Shown: positions 38,250 through 50,300 of the stretch, piece by piece
How the letters are laid out: each line of letters begins with the position of its first letter
Numbering within the stretch: the stretch's first letter is position 1
NCBI GenBank assembly: GCA_026413225.1
Contig: CM048553.1
Location: forward strand, 128,034,190-128,098,189
DNA: 64,000 nucleotides
Direction of reading: 5' to 3'
Origin: Otis tarda
Lineage: Eukaryota > Chordata > Aves > Otidiformes > Otididae
Position numbers and translations under genes: made by a program
The notes under the pieces: generated by a model
The model's input: the letters and a program-made list of their open reading frames with translations, nothing else
Told to the model about the DNA's origin: nothing
Database searches by the model: none

Positions 38250-41200
38250 ACAGTGAGGAGGTGCTAACTCAAGTGCAAGAGCTGGCTCCCTTTAAAAAGT
38301 ACTACCAAATTGTTGGGGGCAGGGAGATATGTCTTCCTTTCATTAAATTTAACCCAAAATTTCTAGCAGCCCTTCTGACAGCAGTTAAAAACTAACTGGA
38401 GTTAAAAAGCCCCTTGAAGAATTACTTCATGACTTAATTCTATCTACTGTGGCATGGCCAAACCCTGTTCATTGCTGTTACTCTGATCACGGGCAAAAAC
38501 TGTGGGAATGATTGGCTATGTCTTCTGCCTTTACTTTGAAAATGCAGCAGGAATTCTACCTGAAATGACTGATGTATCTGCTATAATGACAGAGTGGTAG
38601 CAGCTTAAACAGCTTCTCTTCTGCTACGAAAAACTTCATTCAGACTGACCATGTGCAGAGATATATATCATTTTTTTTTCCTTTTCTTGCTTCAGTCAGT
38701 GGAAATATTTGCAGTCAGGTGGGATGTGGAACACCTCCAAATTTAGTGCAGGCTGTTCACACTGACCGAATACGCAGATGGTCCAGGGGGAAGTGAGGGT
38801 GTTTAAAGTCCAGAGTATTTATTTTGCAGCTAACAAACAACTGTTTAGAACCAGTTCACTTAAGATGCAAAACTAACAAGTTGAGGTCTGAGCAACCTGA
38901 TTTCTGGTGTCCTGTATAGCCTGTGTTCCCATCTTACTCTGTGGCCACAGTCTTGAGCTGTTTAGACTTCACCTCAGTGCTCTGCCTGCACAATGGAACA
39001 ATACTCACTATCCTTCTGTGAAGCCCTGTTAAGCACTCCAATACCTTTAGATAGAAAAGGGGCTATGTGAGAACGCTTTCTTATGATATGAATGCTAATT
39101 TCTTGCTAACTTAATATTTGTCTCAGATGCCCCTGGAATTTTGAACCTGTCAAAGTCCCCTAGACCAGGCACAGATCTGTTGGAAAGTCTAACAGACCAT
39201 GTGCGAATGTTCCCGTTGCTGAATTTCTGTTTAATAAGTCAACTTTTCTTGTTATTTATCCAAAGTATCAGGCACAAAACACAAATCAGAACTTAATATC
39301 ACTATGCTAGGTGCAATTCTTAATGCAGAGGCAGTGCAATTACCCATAGACCTAAAAAATAACCTTTTCTGCCCTTACTCCATCAGTCTGCATCAGGATT
39401 CCATCTCACGCTGTTCCTGCCAACAAGCCAGGATAATCTTGTTGCTGGTCCTTCTGCTGATTTATATTGATTACTCCTCTCACCTGCACATGAAGAGAAG
39501 CATACATTTCCTTACTGAACTCACAAGGCCAGATGCTGAGAATGCAAACATCCTCTCCTACCCCTGCAGTAATAAGAAACATTCAAAATAAGCTACAGCA
39601 CAGACTTGTTTCAACCCATTTAAAGAGATGAATACAGATACTGCCCATGATACATTTAAAGCAGTGTTCGAACCGGTGACAAATGGAGAATTACTATCTG
39701 CAGAGTGCACGCAGTGCCGGTGTTCCTCTGGGGAAATACTGCAGTTCTACCCAGGAATATAAAACAGGGGCACTCAAAGGCAGCTTGACTGTGTCTAGCA
39801 ATCTGTCATGCAGTTTGTCCCAATTTACTAACGTAAATTAGTAACTGACCTGACCAAAACATATCCTTTGGTGATATTTTGGGTCACTGTTTACAGGCAG
39901 AATTTTTCTTTCTACCCATCATTAACTGTGTCCTGTGTAGATAGACACAAAATTAGGAATCCTATCACCAGCATAAAACAGAGTATCTTTTTTCTGCAGT
40001 GTTTCATCCTCTGGGAGGAAAGGAAACTATGAATTAAGTGATGAGTGAACTGCCAACTAACTGAAAATGCTGGTTATATTTCAACAATAAAACAATTATC
40101 CGGAAAGCTATAAAATTTAGGTATTGAATTCACCCTATACCTTTATAGTTAGAGGCTTATAAATTTCTTCTACTGGGAAATGTTAATCATGGCTGATCTT
40201 CCTCAGCAAAGCTGACAGAGGGTAATAAATGCAAAGAAAGAGAAACCTAAAACTTGAGTTGGCTGAAGTGCTTATTTTGTATTGCTTTTAAACAGCCAGG
40301 TTACCTTCATTTGCAATCTTGTACCTTGCATTTGATTTTACCTTAAGAATAGCCGAGGCTGATGTCTCTGTTGATGCTGTGGGTATTGACAATTTCTCTT
40401 TGTCTTACTTTGTCACTCCAAGCAGTTAATTGGAGCCATCTCTTCTTTGTGCACATTCCTAAGCGTAATCCCACAGTACTCCAAAGTCAATCTTCCTTGT
40501 GTTGTCTGCGTTGTTGACTATCCTCGCCGGGACCTTACTGTTTCTCTTCACAATTATAGCAGCTCCCTATTCTTTCATCTGGACACACGTGTTGTTTTCA
40601 TGTTATACAATTTCCCTAGCCACTTCAGCTTCCTCAAATTCTTGTCTTCATTGTCCCCACATGCAGACAACTAAATTCGAACTTGTAACTGTCTTATTTT
40701 CGCAGCTTTCGCCTTCCAATTACCTGAATGAATCACATCCTTAATTTTTAACGGAGCCTTCAATCTTTATTTTCTCTTTTCTTTTTTTTTTTTCACAGGT
40801 CTAACCATATCTCTGCCAATTCTCTTTCTCTGTATAGATCACTCCTCTAAATTGTGATCTGATACCCTCTAGAAAGAAAGAAACTGTCTGTGGCTTGGTA
40901 ATACGGCGTTTGGTAAATGCCGACTATTTTCAGGTGCTTTGGAATGACCAAGACTGGCAGGTTGATTTGTGTGTTAACACAGTCTTATTACCATTACTAC
41001 TCTCTATCCTCCTCACTTTCCCTATTTTCATTACATTTATTTGTCACATCTTCATTGAAATAATATTGTAGAGTATCAGTAGCAGGGAGTATCTCTTCTG
41101 CAGTAGAAGTAACAGCAAGTAGCGAAATGATCCTGGATCCTAACTGGGACCTGTGGTTGCAGTGCAATAGAAATAAAGAAGGTTTTAATTAATTTTCAGC

Positions 41201-41465
41201 GTTTGAATGCTGAGAAATCTTGGGTTCAGCTCAGTAGAAGTGGCTAGCTTCCACAGTTACATGTTGACATGTTTCCAATTCCAGGCACCCCTCCTCCTCC
41301 TTTTCAGCAGAACATTTCCACCTTGTCGTAGTTCAGCCCTGATCGGGACCAGACTATGCAGTCTCTCTCTTACTCCCCCCATCCTCCAAGAGAATAGGAG
41401 GGAGATGATATAAGAAAAACGGCTCGAGATTTGAGATAAAGATGGGGAGAAATCCTTAAAATTAC
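38250..41465. other. Unique sequence, no gene recognised
   Basis: No supported exon, RNA gene or repeat family was seen between the last candidate exon and the LTR. The open frames are short and lie on both strands. Confidence 0.5.
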
Positions 41466-41506
41466 TGTCACGGGCAAAACAGACTCGACTTGGGGAAAAC
41501 TATTCA

Positions 41507-41512
41507 TTTATT
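41507..41512 (-). promoter_or_regulatory. LTR poly(A) signal AATAAA
   Basis: TTTATT on the plus strand gives AATAAA on the minus strand, 41 bases before the LTR end. This is a normal spacing for the R/U5 boundary. Confidence 0.75.
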
Positions 41513-41554
41513 TCTAAAACTAGCAGGAGAATGAGACAGGGAACAAGATAACCT

Positions 41555-41576
41555 CCCCCCACCCCTCCCTCTTCCC
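41555..41576 (-). other. Quadruplex-type G tract inside the LTR
   Basis: The minus strand reads GGG AAGA GGG A GGGG T GGGGGG, a compact four-run G pattern. It lies just upstream of the LTR poly(A) signal. Confidence 0.8.
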
Positions 41577-42274
41577 GGGCTTAACATTATCTCTACTACC
41601 TTCCCCTCCCGAGTGGCACAGGGGGGAAGAGGGAATGGGGGTCGCAGTCAGTTCATCACACGTTGTTTCATGCCGCTGCTTCCTCCTCGGGGGAAGAACT
41701 CCTCACATTCCTCCCCTGCTCTATTGTGGGGTCCCTCCCACGGGCCACAGTCCTTCGTGAAACTGCTCCGGCATGGGTCATCTCTTCCATGGGGTGCAGT
41801 CCCTCCAGAAGAGGTGCCCCAGCGGGCCCTCCATGGGCCACAGCCTCCTTCAGGCCTCCACCTCCCCTGGTACGGGGTCCTTCACGGGCTGCAAGTGGAT
41901 CTCTGCTCCTCCATGGACCTCCATGGGCTGCAGGGGGACAACCTGCTCCACCATGGTCGTCACCACGGGCTGCAGGGGAATCTTGGCCAGGAGCCGCATC
42001 ACTCCTCCCCCTCCTTCTTCACTGACCTTGGCATCTGCAGCCGTTCCTCACAACAGGCTGGCAGATGCCTCTCAGGATCCTTTTTACATCTTATTCACTT
42101 CTCATCTCCTCTCCACTTCTTGCAGCCGGGCTGGGCCGAGTCAGGCCCAGTCAGCCACCTGGCGGGAGGCCAGAGGGTGAGGCCTGCAAGGCCCACAAGG
42201 CTCGTGCCTCCCCCTCTTTGCCCCGGCTCAGCTGCTTCACATCTTCTCTCTCTTTTTTTTTCTGTTTTCCCTTT

Positions 42275-42282
42275 CTTAAATA
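42275..42282 (-). promoter_or_regulatory. LTR TATA-like box (TATTTAAG)
   Basis: TATTTAAG on the minus strand lies about 45 bases downstream of the CCAAT-type element, the expected order for an LTR core promoter driving minus-strand transcription. Confidence 0.6.
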
Positions 42283-42319
42283 CATTATCGCAGAGGCATT
42301 ATCACAGAACTTTCTGCTA

Positions 42320-42327
42320 CCAATCAG
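42320..42327 (-). promoter_or_regulatory. LTR inverted CCAAT box (CTGATTGG)
   Basis: The minus strand reads CTGATTGG, the NF-Y type inverted CCAAT element, upstream of the TATA-like box within the U3 part of the LTR. Confidence 0.6.
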
Positions 42328-42925
42328 CTCGGCCTTGGCCAACAGCGGGTCCGCCCTAGGCCCGGCCGAGTCCACTGAACAAAGGGGAGCAACTTCTAGC
42401 AGTTTCCTATAGAAGCTACCACCTTAGGCCCCCCCTCACCCAACAAAACCAGAACACTCCTCTACACATACATGTATGCATCATGTGCAATACTGAGGCA
42501 CAGGGACAGAGATGCAAACGGACAGAGGTAGGGAAGAGAAAATTTTGTGTTAAGTACCATGATTTATAGTTTTAGAACACGTTTAAAAAGAAGAGCATTT
42601 GTTTATATATCATCCCTTTGAAGGAGTAAGCTGGAATTATAGGCACAGAGATTTCTGGGCTGTTTTGATACAGATCTAAGATTTGTCCCTCCATTCTAGC
42701 TTAGCAAAACTCTTGAATTGCAAGTATTTTTATATCTTGTTGCACACTTTCTACATTTTACACATGTCTACTCTGTGGATGGGTAATTGTATATGTTATT
42801 TTCCAGAAAAGTAGAAAATTTTAATCCAAGCTGAGGTTTATGATTTGACTGATATCTGATCATTGCAGCAAGTGGAACAATTAAAACACAAATATCCTAA
42901 AATTCAAGGAAGTTGCTTTACAATA

Positions 42926-43357
42926 CTACTGTCCTCTAAATACCATGTTAGTATAGTTAGGTGGACCTAATGTGTCTGTGACCAACAGTTCCATCAAAGG
43001 GGCCTGATTTTGGCTCATAATATAAATTTTCCATTTTGAAGTTTGGGTGAAATTCTGACTCTTCTTGCCAGAAGCATAGATATGAACACCTCTACTTGTT
43101 TTTAAATGCCCATAGGGAGACTTGTCAAAACAAAGGGGTCCGAATGGTATGTTAGTTGGCTTATGCCAGTCTCTCTTTCCAGCAACCTGTTTTTCCTCTA
43201 ACAAAGATGAAAATTGCATCCATTGAGTTAAGGTATATGTGCTTGTAAAATTTGTTTTTAACACCAGGGCAATGAAATTGGAGGTGAGGCCATTAATAAT
43301 TGCTATATAATAAGTCTGCAGCAGCTGGTCTGAGTAGAAATTGGACTTTTCATTGAA
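42926..43357 (-). other. Unexplained 144-codon open frame on the minus strand
   Basis: The frame is open from a stop at 43358 to a stop ending at 42926. It has no ATG near its start. The part after an acceptor-like CATCTTTGTTAG (near 43140) contains cysteine, proline-glycine and aromatic residues and three N-x-T sequons (NFT, NFT, NYT), for example DWHKPTNIPFGPLCF. It could be another exon of the minus-strand gene, a relic of an unknown insertion, or chance. Roughly half an open run of this length is expected somewhere in a window of this composition. No polypurine tract joins it to the adjacent LTR, so it is not assigned to that element. Confidence 0.25.
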
Positions 43358-43359
43358 TT

Positions 43360-46300
43360 AGTGATGACGAACGGTGAGTGACTAGATACACTTGTAAGGA
43401 AGCAAGATTTGGAGCGTGAGCAGAGAAGGGTCTAGAAAGTGCTTCATCAGAATGGGACTAGTCTAGAAACGGATATGGGATAAGGAAATCAGATGGATAC
43501 CTCAGTTGCACGGTTTCCCAGATGAAGAAAGGATCCAGCATTAATTGGATTTGAGGCACTGTTCTCAATGGCATATTAATGGATGTTGGTGGCCCCAGAA
43601 ATGGTGAAGATCCTCTTACACCATGTGGAACAGGACATGCATCTCACCACTCTCTGCATAATGGGATTTCATTGTCATCTTAGCCCTCAACAAAGGGAGG
43701 TTGGCTGTAAGGGAGACCCTGATGGAAACCTTTGCAAAGGTTGCAAAAATGTTAAATCTGATCTAGTAAAAATATTACATCCCGAAAATCTGTTTTTATT
43801 AGGATTGTGAAAAAGCACCTTATTCATTGATTATCTTTGAGATCATAACTCATTAAATGGCTGGAAAAAAAATGATCCAGGAGTGGAGGTACTAGTTTTC
43901 ATTGTCAGGTAGTTGGGAGGAGACGTTGACATCATTTGATGTTTTCCCTTTCTTATAACTAATGCAGTGTATCGCTCTGCACTTCTTTCCTCCAACTCAG
44001 GTTATGGCTATATATGCATCCCTTTGTTATTTTTTATCTAACAAATAATGTCTTGACTGTAAAACAGCATACTTCAAGTGGAAAACTACCATTAGAAAGG
44101 ACTGATTTTCTACTGACTGTGTATATTGAGCCACAATTCTGCTAAATAAAGAAGAGACACTGTTTGAGTGTAAAAGCCAGGAGATTTTTCCGATTTTACT
44201 TGCTAGCAGCATGTATGGGGCAGTATGTACGCAGTAACCAGCATTCCTATTAACTTCACAGATTGTCAGTCAGAAGAATTCCACTGTGTATTAAAAACGT
44301 GAATGTGAATACACAGGGTTGTGCAACTATAAATTGAAAAGATTTGATGTGTCAATAAAATAGTAATGGCAAGCACTAAAATCCTTTGGCTTTGAGTCAA
44401 GTGTGATGTAAGAGTTTCAAAGAATGACATAGTCCATTTTTCTTGCCTGTTTATTGCATTAACCCCCGAGGCTGCAGTTACCAGATGTTACTGGTGTCTG
44501 AGGTACTCAGACACTAAAAGATATAGGTAAAAATGTCAATATTTCTGCCTTTCACTTGTGAACTTTGTGTTCAGGAGTTAGTGCTGCATTAAAAAATGTA
44601 CAAGTTTATGATGACCATTAGTACCATGAAAAGTAAATAAAACAATAGCTATCCCTAAGTTTTGCTAAGTTTCACATAGTCCAAATCAACACTTTAAGTA
44701 AAATACCTGCTAAAAAGCCCCTGTAGTTAAAAAAATTCTTTCTTATTTTACCAAAGAAATTATGATTTCAGGCTGTTATTGCAAACTTTACTAATTTTTT
44801 TTTTTTTGTGGAGGAGGTGTCATTTGTTTTATTAATACAGTAACTCCTTAAATCCCCTCAAACAGCCTTAGTCTTTGTGCTAGGGCATCCTTTGTGAAAT
44901 GGTCTGGATTAAGGCACTAAACTTTCAGTGTGACACTTCCATATCTAGTTCCTCAATCCCTCCATCTTCATCTAATTCCTACAAACTAAGAAAGTTTAAT
45001 TCTTCTCAATTGCCCATGTATTCTTCATTTTTCAAAGGTACAAAGCTTGCCATTAGAGTATTGTCTAACTGACAAGTCCTCCCAGTGTAGATCTGCTTGA
45101 AGAGGGTGAGAGGTTAAGCATCAAGTTAATGTGATGACATGCAAGCAACAAATAACTGGAGTAAGTGTGGATTGTTAAAAGTCTGTTGACCTGGAAGGTG
45201 TTTCCAGAGTTGCACTTCTTCTTGATGACAGGTAGCAATGGTTCCAATGATGCAGAGGCTGGCATGCTGTTAAATTAATAGGCGACACCAATCAGATTAT
45301 TTCTGTAGACTGCATGGGCAATAAGAGGTTATTAAAGATAAATGTGTCTGACAAACAAATCTGCACCAAAAATTATTTATGTGAGTGGTCGGGTCATCAG
45401 CACCTTCCTTCTGCCAGGAGCTTTATCAGTTGCTGTGGCATTGGTTCTCTCTTTTACTCTACATGACCCTTTGCTCAGAGACTATAACAATTAAATTGTT
45501 ATGTCTGTCTCAGAAGTATTTTAAATTAAATGGATCTTAAGACTTAGGTTATTTCATCTAGTATTATTCATAGGTTCTACATGACCTTAATGAAGCTTTA
45601 AGAGAATGAACAACCTGACTTCAGACACATGAATGAAGTGCTTTAGTGCCAGTTCACTTATTACGCTTTGTCCAACAGTCAAATGTCTTACCCTAGTATT
45701 AATTTAGAAAGTGTTTAATTACAAGGTCTAAACAGAATGTGAATAGGTGTACAAGTTTTCTCACTTAATTTATATTGCAATATCTATCAAAAATGTAGTT
45801 GAAATGCTACATGACTCCCTCAGACAAGGCACAGTAGAAAAATTGAAGAGGTCCTATTAGGTGTTATTCCGTATACTGATTGCTCCTCCAATGCTTTATT
45901 CAGGCTTGGAGTGCCTTTCCTTGTTTCAATTGGTTGAGACTTGCTTTTGCTTTCTCTCAGCCAGATAAATACCACTTTTTGAATTCCAAATTAAAAATTT
46001 ATTTGTAGGTTATCTTCCAAGGACATAAGAATGGCTGCATGTAGATGTGCGAGCACCATGAGTGATACAGCTCCTACAATTTTGCTCCCTTTACTGTCAA
46101 CCGATGTGATCTACTGCTTTCTCTAGAGAGAGACGTTGCTTTTCTTGCTTTCTAGGATTTGCTTGGGATGGATTTTCATGTGTTGCCTATTCACAAAAAG
46201 AGAAATTAACGTGCTGTATCTTTTTGATAGTCTTGAGTAATCAGAAGATTATACATCTAAGTAACAGCACTTCACCAAGTCATTGTGAAATATTTGGGTA

Positions 46301-47111
46301 GCTGAGTAGCCTTCTTCAACTCTTTATCTTCTCCTTCAAAGCCAGTTTCTTCAAGCTGTCTCTGCTGCCATCTCCTGCTCAGAGCACAACCAGGGACAAG
46401 CAGTTCATCTTGCCAGGTGGCATCAAGAACAGCCTCCATCAGTCTGAAAGGCTAGGCATATTTTGAGTTTAGTACTTAATTGTGTCAGGACCCTCCAAAA
46501 GAGTGCACCTGCCTCCTACCTGGAACAGTGAGAGGTAAACTCTCTAAGTGCATAATCATTTTAGAAAGGTCACTCAAGTGAAGGAGGGAGAAAGTGCAGA
46601 GACAGAGAAATGAAAATACTGAGTGCAACTGCTACTCTGTGTTTTCAAATTGTGCTTTAACTTTCATGAGCCAGAAAACCGAATGTACAACCAGTACATT
46701 TGGCTAAAAATCTCAGATGCAAGGAACAAGCAATAAAGACATATACTATTGTTGTAAGAAACTATGAGTTATTTAAGATGGAGTTCCTTCTCCAGTGCTG
46801 GGCATTTGTCCACTGTAAGATTTCCCATCTTTCTCTATCACTTGTGCTATGAGACCAGGCTTATAATTTTTGTGCATATTTAGAGATCAACTTGTAGTGA
46901 AAGGAAATATATGAAAATTGGTTTTATATAGCTAGAAGCAGATAAAGATTTAAGCTGGTTTTTTTTGGGTGTATGACAACTATTATGGGTGTGGAAAGAA
47001 AATACAGTGCAGTTAGTTCAAAGATAAAATGTGCTGTATTCATGAAAAAGTGTATTTAAAACAATTTGGTTCTTGAGGAGTCGGGGATCCAGCAGGCTAT
47101 TAAACTAACCT
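43360..47111. other. AT-rich non-coding stretch, no gene recognised
   Basis: No transposon or gene is recognised. A minus-strand open segment with an acceptor-like CTTCTTTATTTAG near 44144 was noted but is too weak to call as an exon. Confidence 0.5.
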
Positions 47112-47172
47112 TCTTTCCTTCCTTCTTTCTTTCTTTCTTTCTTTCTTTCCTTCTTTCTTTCTTTCTTTCTTC

Positions 47173-47228
<56 letters not shown>

Positions 47229-47327
47229 TTTCCTTCTTTCCTTCTTTCTTTTCTTTCTTCCTTCTTTCTTTCTTTGTTTCTTTGTCTCTTTCTTTCTTAT
47301 TCTCTCTCTTTCTATCTTTCTCTCTTG
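47112..47327. repeat. Long CTTT/AAAG tetranucleotide microsatellite
   Basis: About 215 bases of CTTT units with CCTT and single-base interruptions form an almost pure pyrimidine strand. The minus-strand lysine/glutamate/arginine-rich reading frames and the plus-strand Phe/Ser/Leu frames over it are artefacts of the repeat. Confidence 0.97.
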
Positions 47328-50300
47328 CACTCTTTTGAAAAAGACATCTGCAGATTGAAAAATTCCTAGCTTGGAAAATGCTAGAGAAAAATTGATCAAT
47401 TATCAAATCTGGAAAATATTTACTTTTGTGAAAAATCTTTTTAAATTGCAATTTAATTCTTTTTCAGTTCATTTTTAAAATGGTCTATTTATTCTATAAT
47501 TTTGCAGCACACAGTTTATTGCCATTTATATGGTTATATTGAAATTACATTAACTGGGACACCTAAGGGAAAGTTTATATTTCAGAAAAAAAAAATGGGC
47601 TGGATTGAAATGCAGCATGAATCATAAGAGAAGTTTAGAAGCACATGAAGATGAATGTGTCCCTAGTGACTCAACAGAGAACATATGGTAGGTAAGATGC
47701 TGTATAAATAAATACCTGAAAGGACCTTGGTTTTAACAAATATCAGTAAAGCATGAAAATGTACTCTAAAAAACTGAGAAATGTATATTATTTTATTAAT
47801 TTAGGAAGGATAAAATATATTGTGTATTTGTCTGATCATGCTGGGAGATTCATGGAGCTGACAGAATAGCTAACTGGAATGAAGTCACTCCAGAAGCTCC
47901 AGGTCAGCTCTGTAGAGGAACACTGCTGCAGTGCAGCTGTATGGTACACATCTAAAGTTTAGGCACATGGCAGCCACACTGACAAATGAAATCCTTCTCT
48001 GGGAATTTCCTCTTGGGGGACAATTTTAGGGTGGGCGTGCAAGTAGCTGAAGCCAAAGAGCTGTCCTGAAAGTGTGGTGGGACCTTTCCCTCTCACCTGG
48101 CTCCACCACTCCACCTGGTTTCCAGCCTCCACTCTTTGGTCCTGCCAACTCTAGTTTCCAGCTGAGAGGTGGAAGCACTCAGGGGTATGCTGAAGGAGGG
48201 CAGCTGGTCAGCTCCCAAAATCCTTTCCAAGTCTATCTATCTGAAGACAGGTCAATTTCTGAACTAGCAGATTTTAACCTGATCACAGTTTGCAAGACCG
48301 TTCACTGGAAACCAGTTACAGACAGATAACTGAAATTCAAACCCAGATTTTCCTATAAAATATTTTATCACCGTAGTTGGGGGTTGTTTTCTATATCTGT
48401 TTCTATGCAGAAAGAAACATAAGATTCACAGGGCCTTGAAAGAGAGACAATTTGGATTTTTTATTTTGCACTCGACTGATAGCAAAAAGACTAGTTCTGA
48501 TCCCCTCTTCAGGGATTTCTTAATGTTTATTTTGCAATAAACAACATTGCATAAAATGCACAAACATTTCATGGAACAGAAATAAGAGACACAGGCACTG
48601 TCTATTCTAGGAAATTATATGTGCCTGGAACCATTTGCTGGTGCAGAGGCCAAATGGCACAAGAATGGCCCACATTCATACTACTAAACAGTCTTACCCT
48701 CCAAAATAGAGTAGCCACATCCAAACTGCCTTGTGGGATTTGTTCCTGGCATACATTAACTCCCAAACCATGTCCAGGGTCTGTTTGGAGAAGAGCAAAC
48801 TGATTGGTGCCAAAACCATCTCAAAGCGTGCTCTAACAGTACAACAGTGTGGACACTCCAGCACCAGTGCCCAGGAACACTCCCTGGTACAGGTTAGCCT
48901 ACCAACATAAGCAGAACTGAAATCTCCTCCCTCACAGGTGAGTTTCACTGGGACAAGAATGCTATGATCCTTTTTGTCTTTTCTTCAGCACACAAAGAGA
49001 AAATGGCTCCCTATCCACACACCCACCATGGCAGTCTCCGGCAAATGTACTCTCTTGAATGAGATCTGTAGACCTGAACCCCTTCAAGTTGAGGAAGCCA
49101 GTCTTCCACTGGAGCCACTATCTCCTCTTCTGACTGGTTTTACTATTATGGGCTTTTCATACATATCACTCTTGCCTTGATAATCATATAATGAAAACCC
49201 AGCTCTCTATTCTTTCCTGCACTTCCTTAGCAGCACAAACTGGTTTAATCTGGTGATGCTATGGTCTCACCGTCCTCTGCATCCCACTCTGAGTCCCACT
49301 GGGAGATGCACAGTAGTCCTTCTTTCATGCCTGAACTGGTCCTCATGTGAGTGACTATGTGTTCTGGGAACTGACGCAGCCAAAACTTAAAGTCTCTATT
49401 TAAGTTTCAAGCAACATCATTTCCCAGAACTGGCTTGCTGCTAGTGTTCACGTGAAAGAAGAGGTAGAAATAAATGCTTGTAGGTAGCTCTTAGTTATAG
49501 ACATAAGCTCAAATTGAATTTTTGCTATAGGTATGCAGGAGGGAAAATACTAAATCAGGATTTCATGGGAGCTACTCTGCCCTCCAGGATGAAAATTGCT
49601 GAAGGATGTGCTGAAGCAAAAGCTGAGGCACTGAAGAATCTGTATATCAAAACCTTTCCTGCCTGCAGCCTTTAAACACACCAGAAGTAATTAATGGTTT
49701 TCAGTATGATACTTTAGGAAACAGGCATATAACTGTTGCCTACCACCAACTTCAAGTATCTGCCTTTTGCGAATTTGGGCTGAATTTCTTCATAAGGAAG
49801 CCCAGTTCCCAAGCATTCTGAATCCCTGAATTTTTCTGGAGCTGCTCCCTTCAAGAAAGCAAGGTCTTCCCAGGCAAGCAATTGCAAGTTGTGTAGTATG
49901 TTTTATAGTAAGCTATTTAAGCATCTTTAAGCATCGCTTTTCAGTATAAACAAAATAGTCAATATTTTAGTTTTTGTGAGGTGTTAATTTCTTTTTTTCT
50001 TTTTTCTTTTTTCTTTTTTTTTTTTTGTAAAAGTACCTGGTGTTGTGCAGTTGGACTTAAGATGTGTGTTCAGTCATTAGGAAACAGAGAAAAAAACATG
50101 ATCTATTGTGTGATTTACTTGGCTGTGTACACAAGCAGCAGGTTTTTTATGTGAGTAGCTAAAGGAGAAATGAAGCATATAATATTTGCATATTTAAGGA
50201 ATTTCAGCCTATATTTGAGTTGTCTTAGGTTTACCGGCCACCTAGTTTATTTGTATAGTGTATTCAAGTCCAGTAATCTGAAGAGATATACGAAATCTTT

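Larger units (their letters stand above)
41466..42466 (-). mobile_element. Solo LTR of an avian endogenous retrovirus
   Basis: A GC-rich block of about 1 kb in AT-rich surroundings has the features of a retroviral LTR read on the minus strand. It starts TGTAGAGGAG and ends CCCGTGACA (TG...CA). In order it carries an inverted CCAAT box, a TATA-like box, a tandem series of CACGGGCTGCAGGGG-type units, a purine-rich G tract and an AATAAA followed by CCCCAAGTCGAGTCTGTTTTGCCC. This order matches a widespread bird LTR family, probably ERVL-like by my recollection. No internal gag, pol or env is next to it, so it is most likely a solo LTR. Flanking bases ATTAC and CATAC match at three of five positions, so a target-site duplication is unproven. 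Confidence 0.88.

Noticed and set aside
38098..38388. Plus-strand protein-like text with one stop and one frame change, considered as a processed pseudogene
   Set aside because: No parent protein was recognised and no poly-A tail follows. The bases overlap a minus-strand frame of comparable quality, so chance is the simplest reading.
41613..42359. 248-codon plus-strand open frame, the longest in the window
   Set aside because: It lies entirely antisense within the LTR and its Pro/Ser/His-rich text comes from the GC-rich tandem units. It is an LTR shadow and not a gene.
42467..43360. Idea that the 144-codon minus-strand frame is the env end of the adjacent retrovirus
   Set aside because: No polypurine tract precedes the LTR at 42467, no other internal retroviral sequence is present, and the frame lacks a recognisable envelope motif.
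47056..47451. 131-codon Lys/Glu/Arg-rich minus-strand frame and 90-codon Phe/Ser-rich plus-strand frame
   Set aside because: Both are translations of the CTTT microsatellite.
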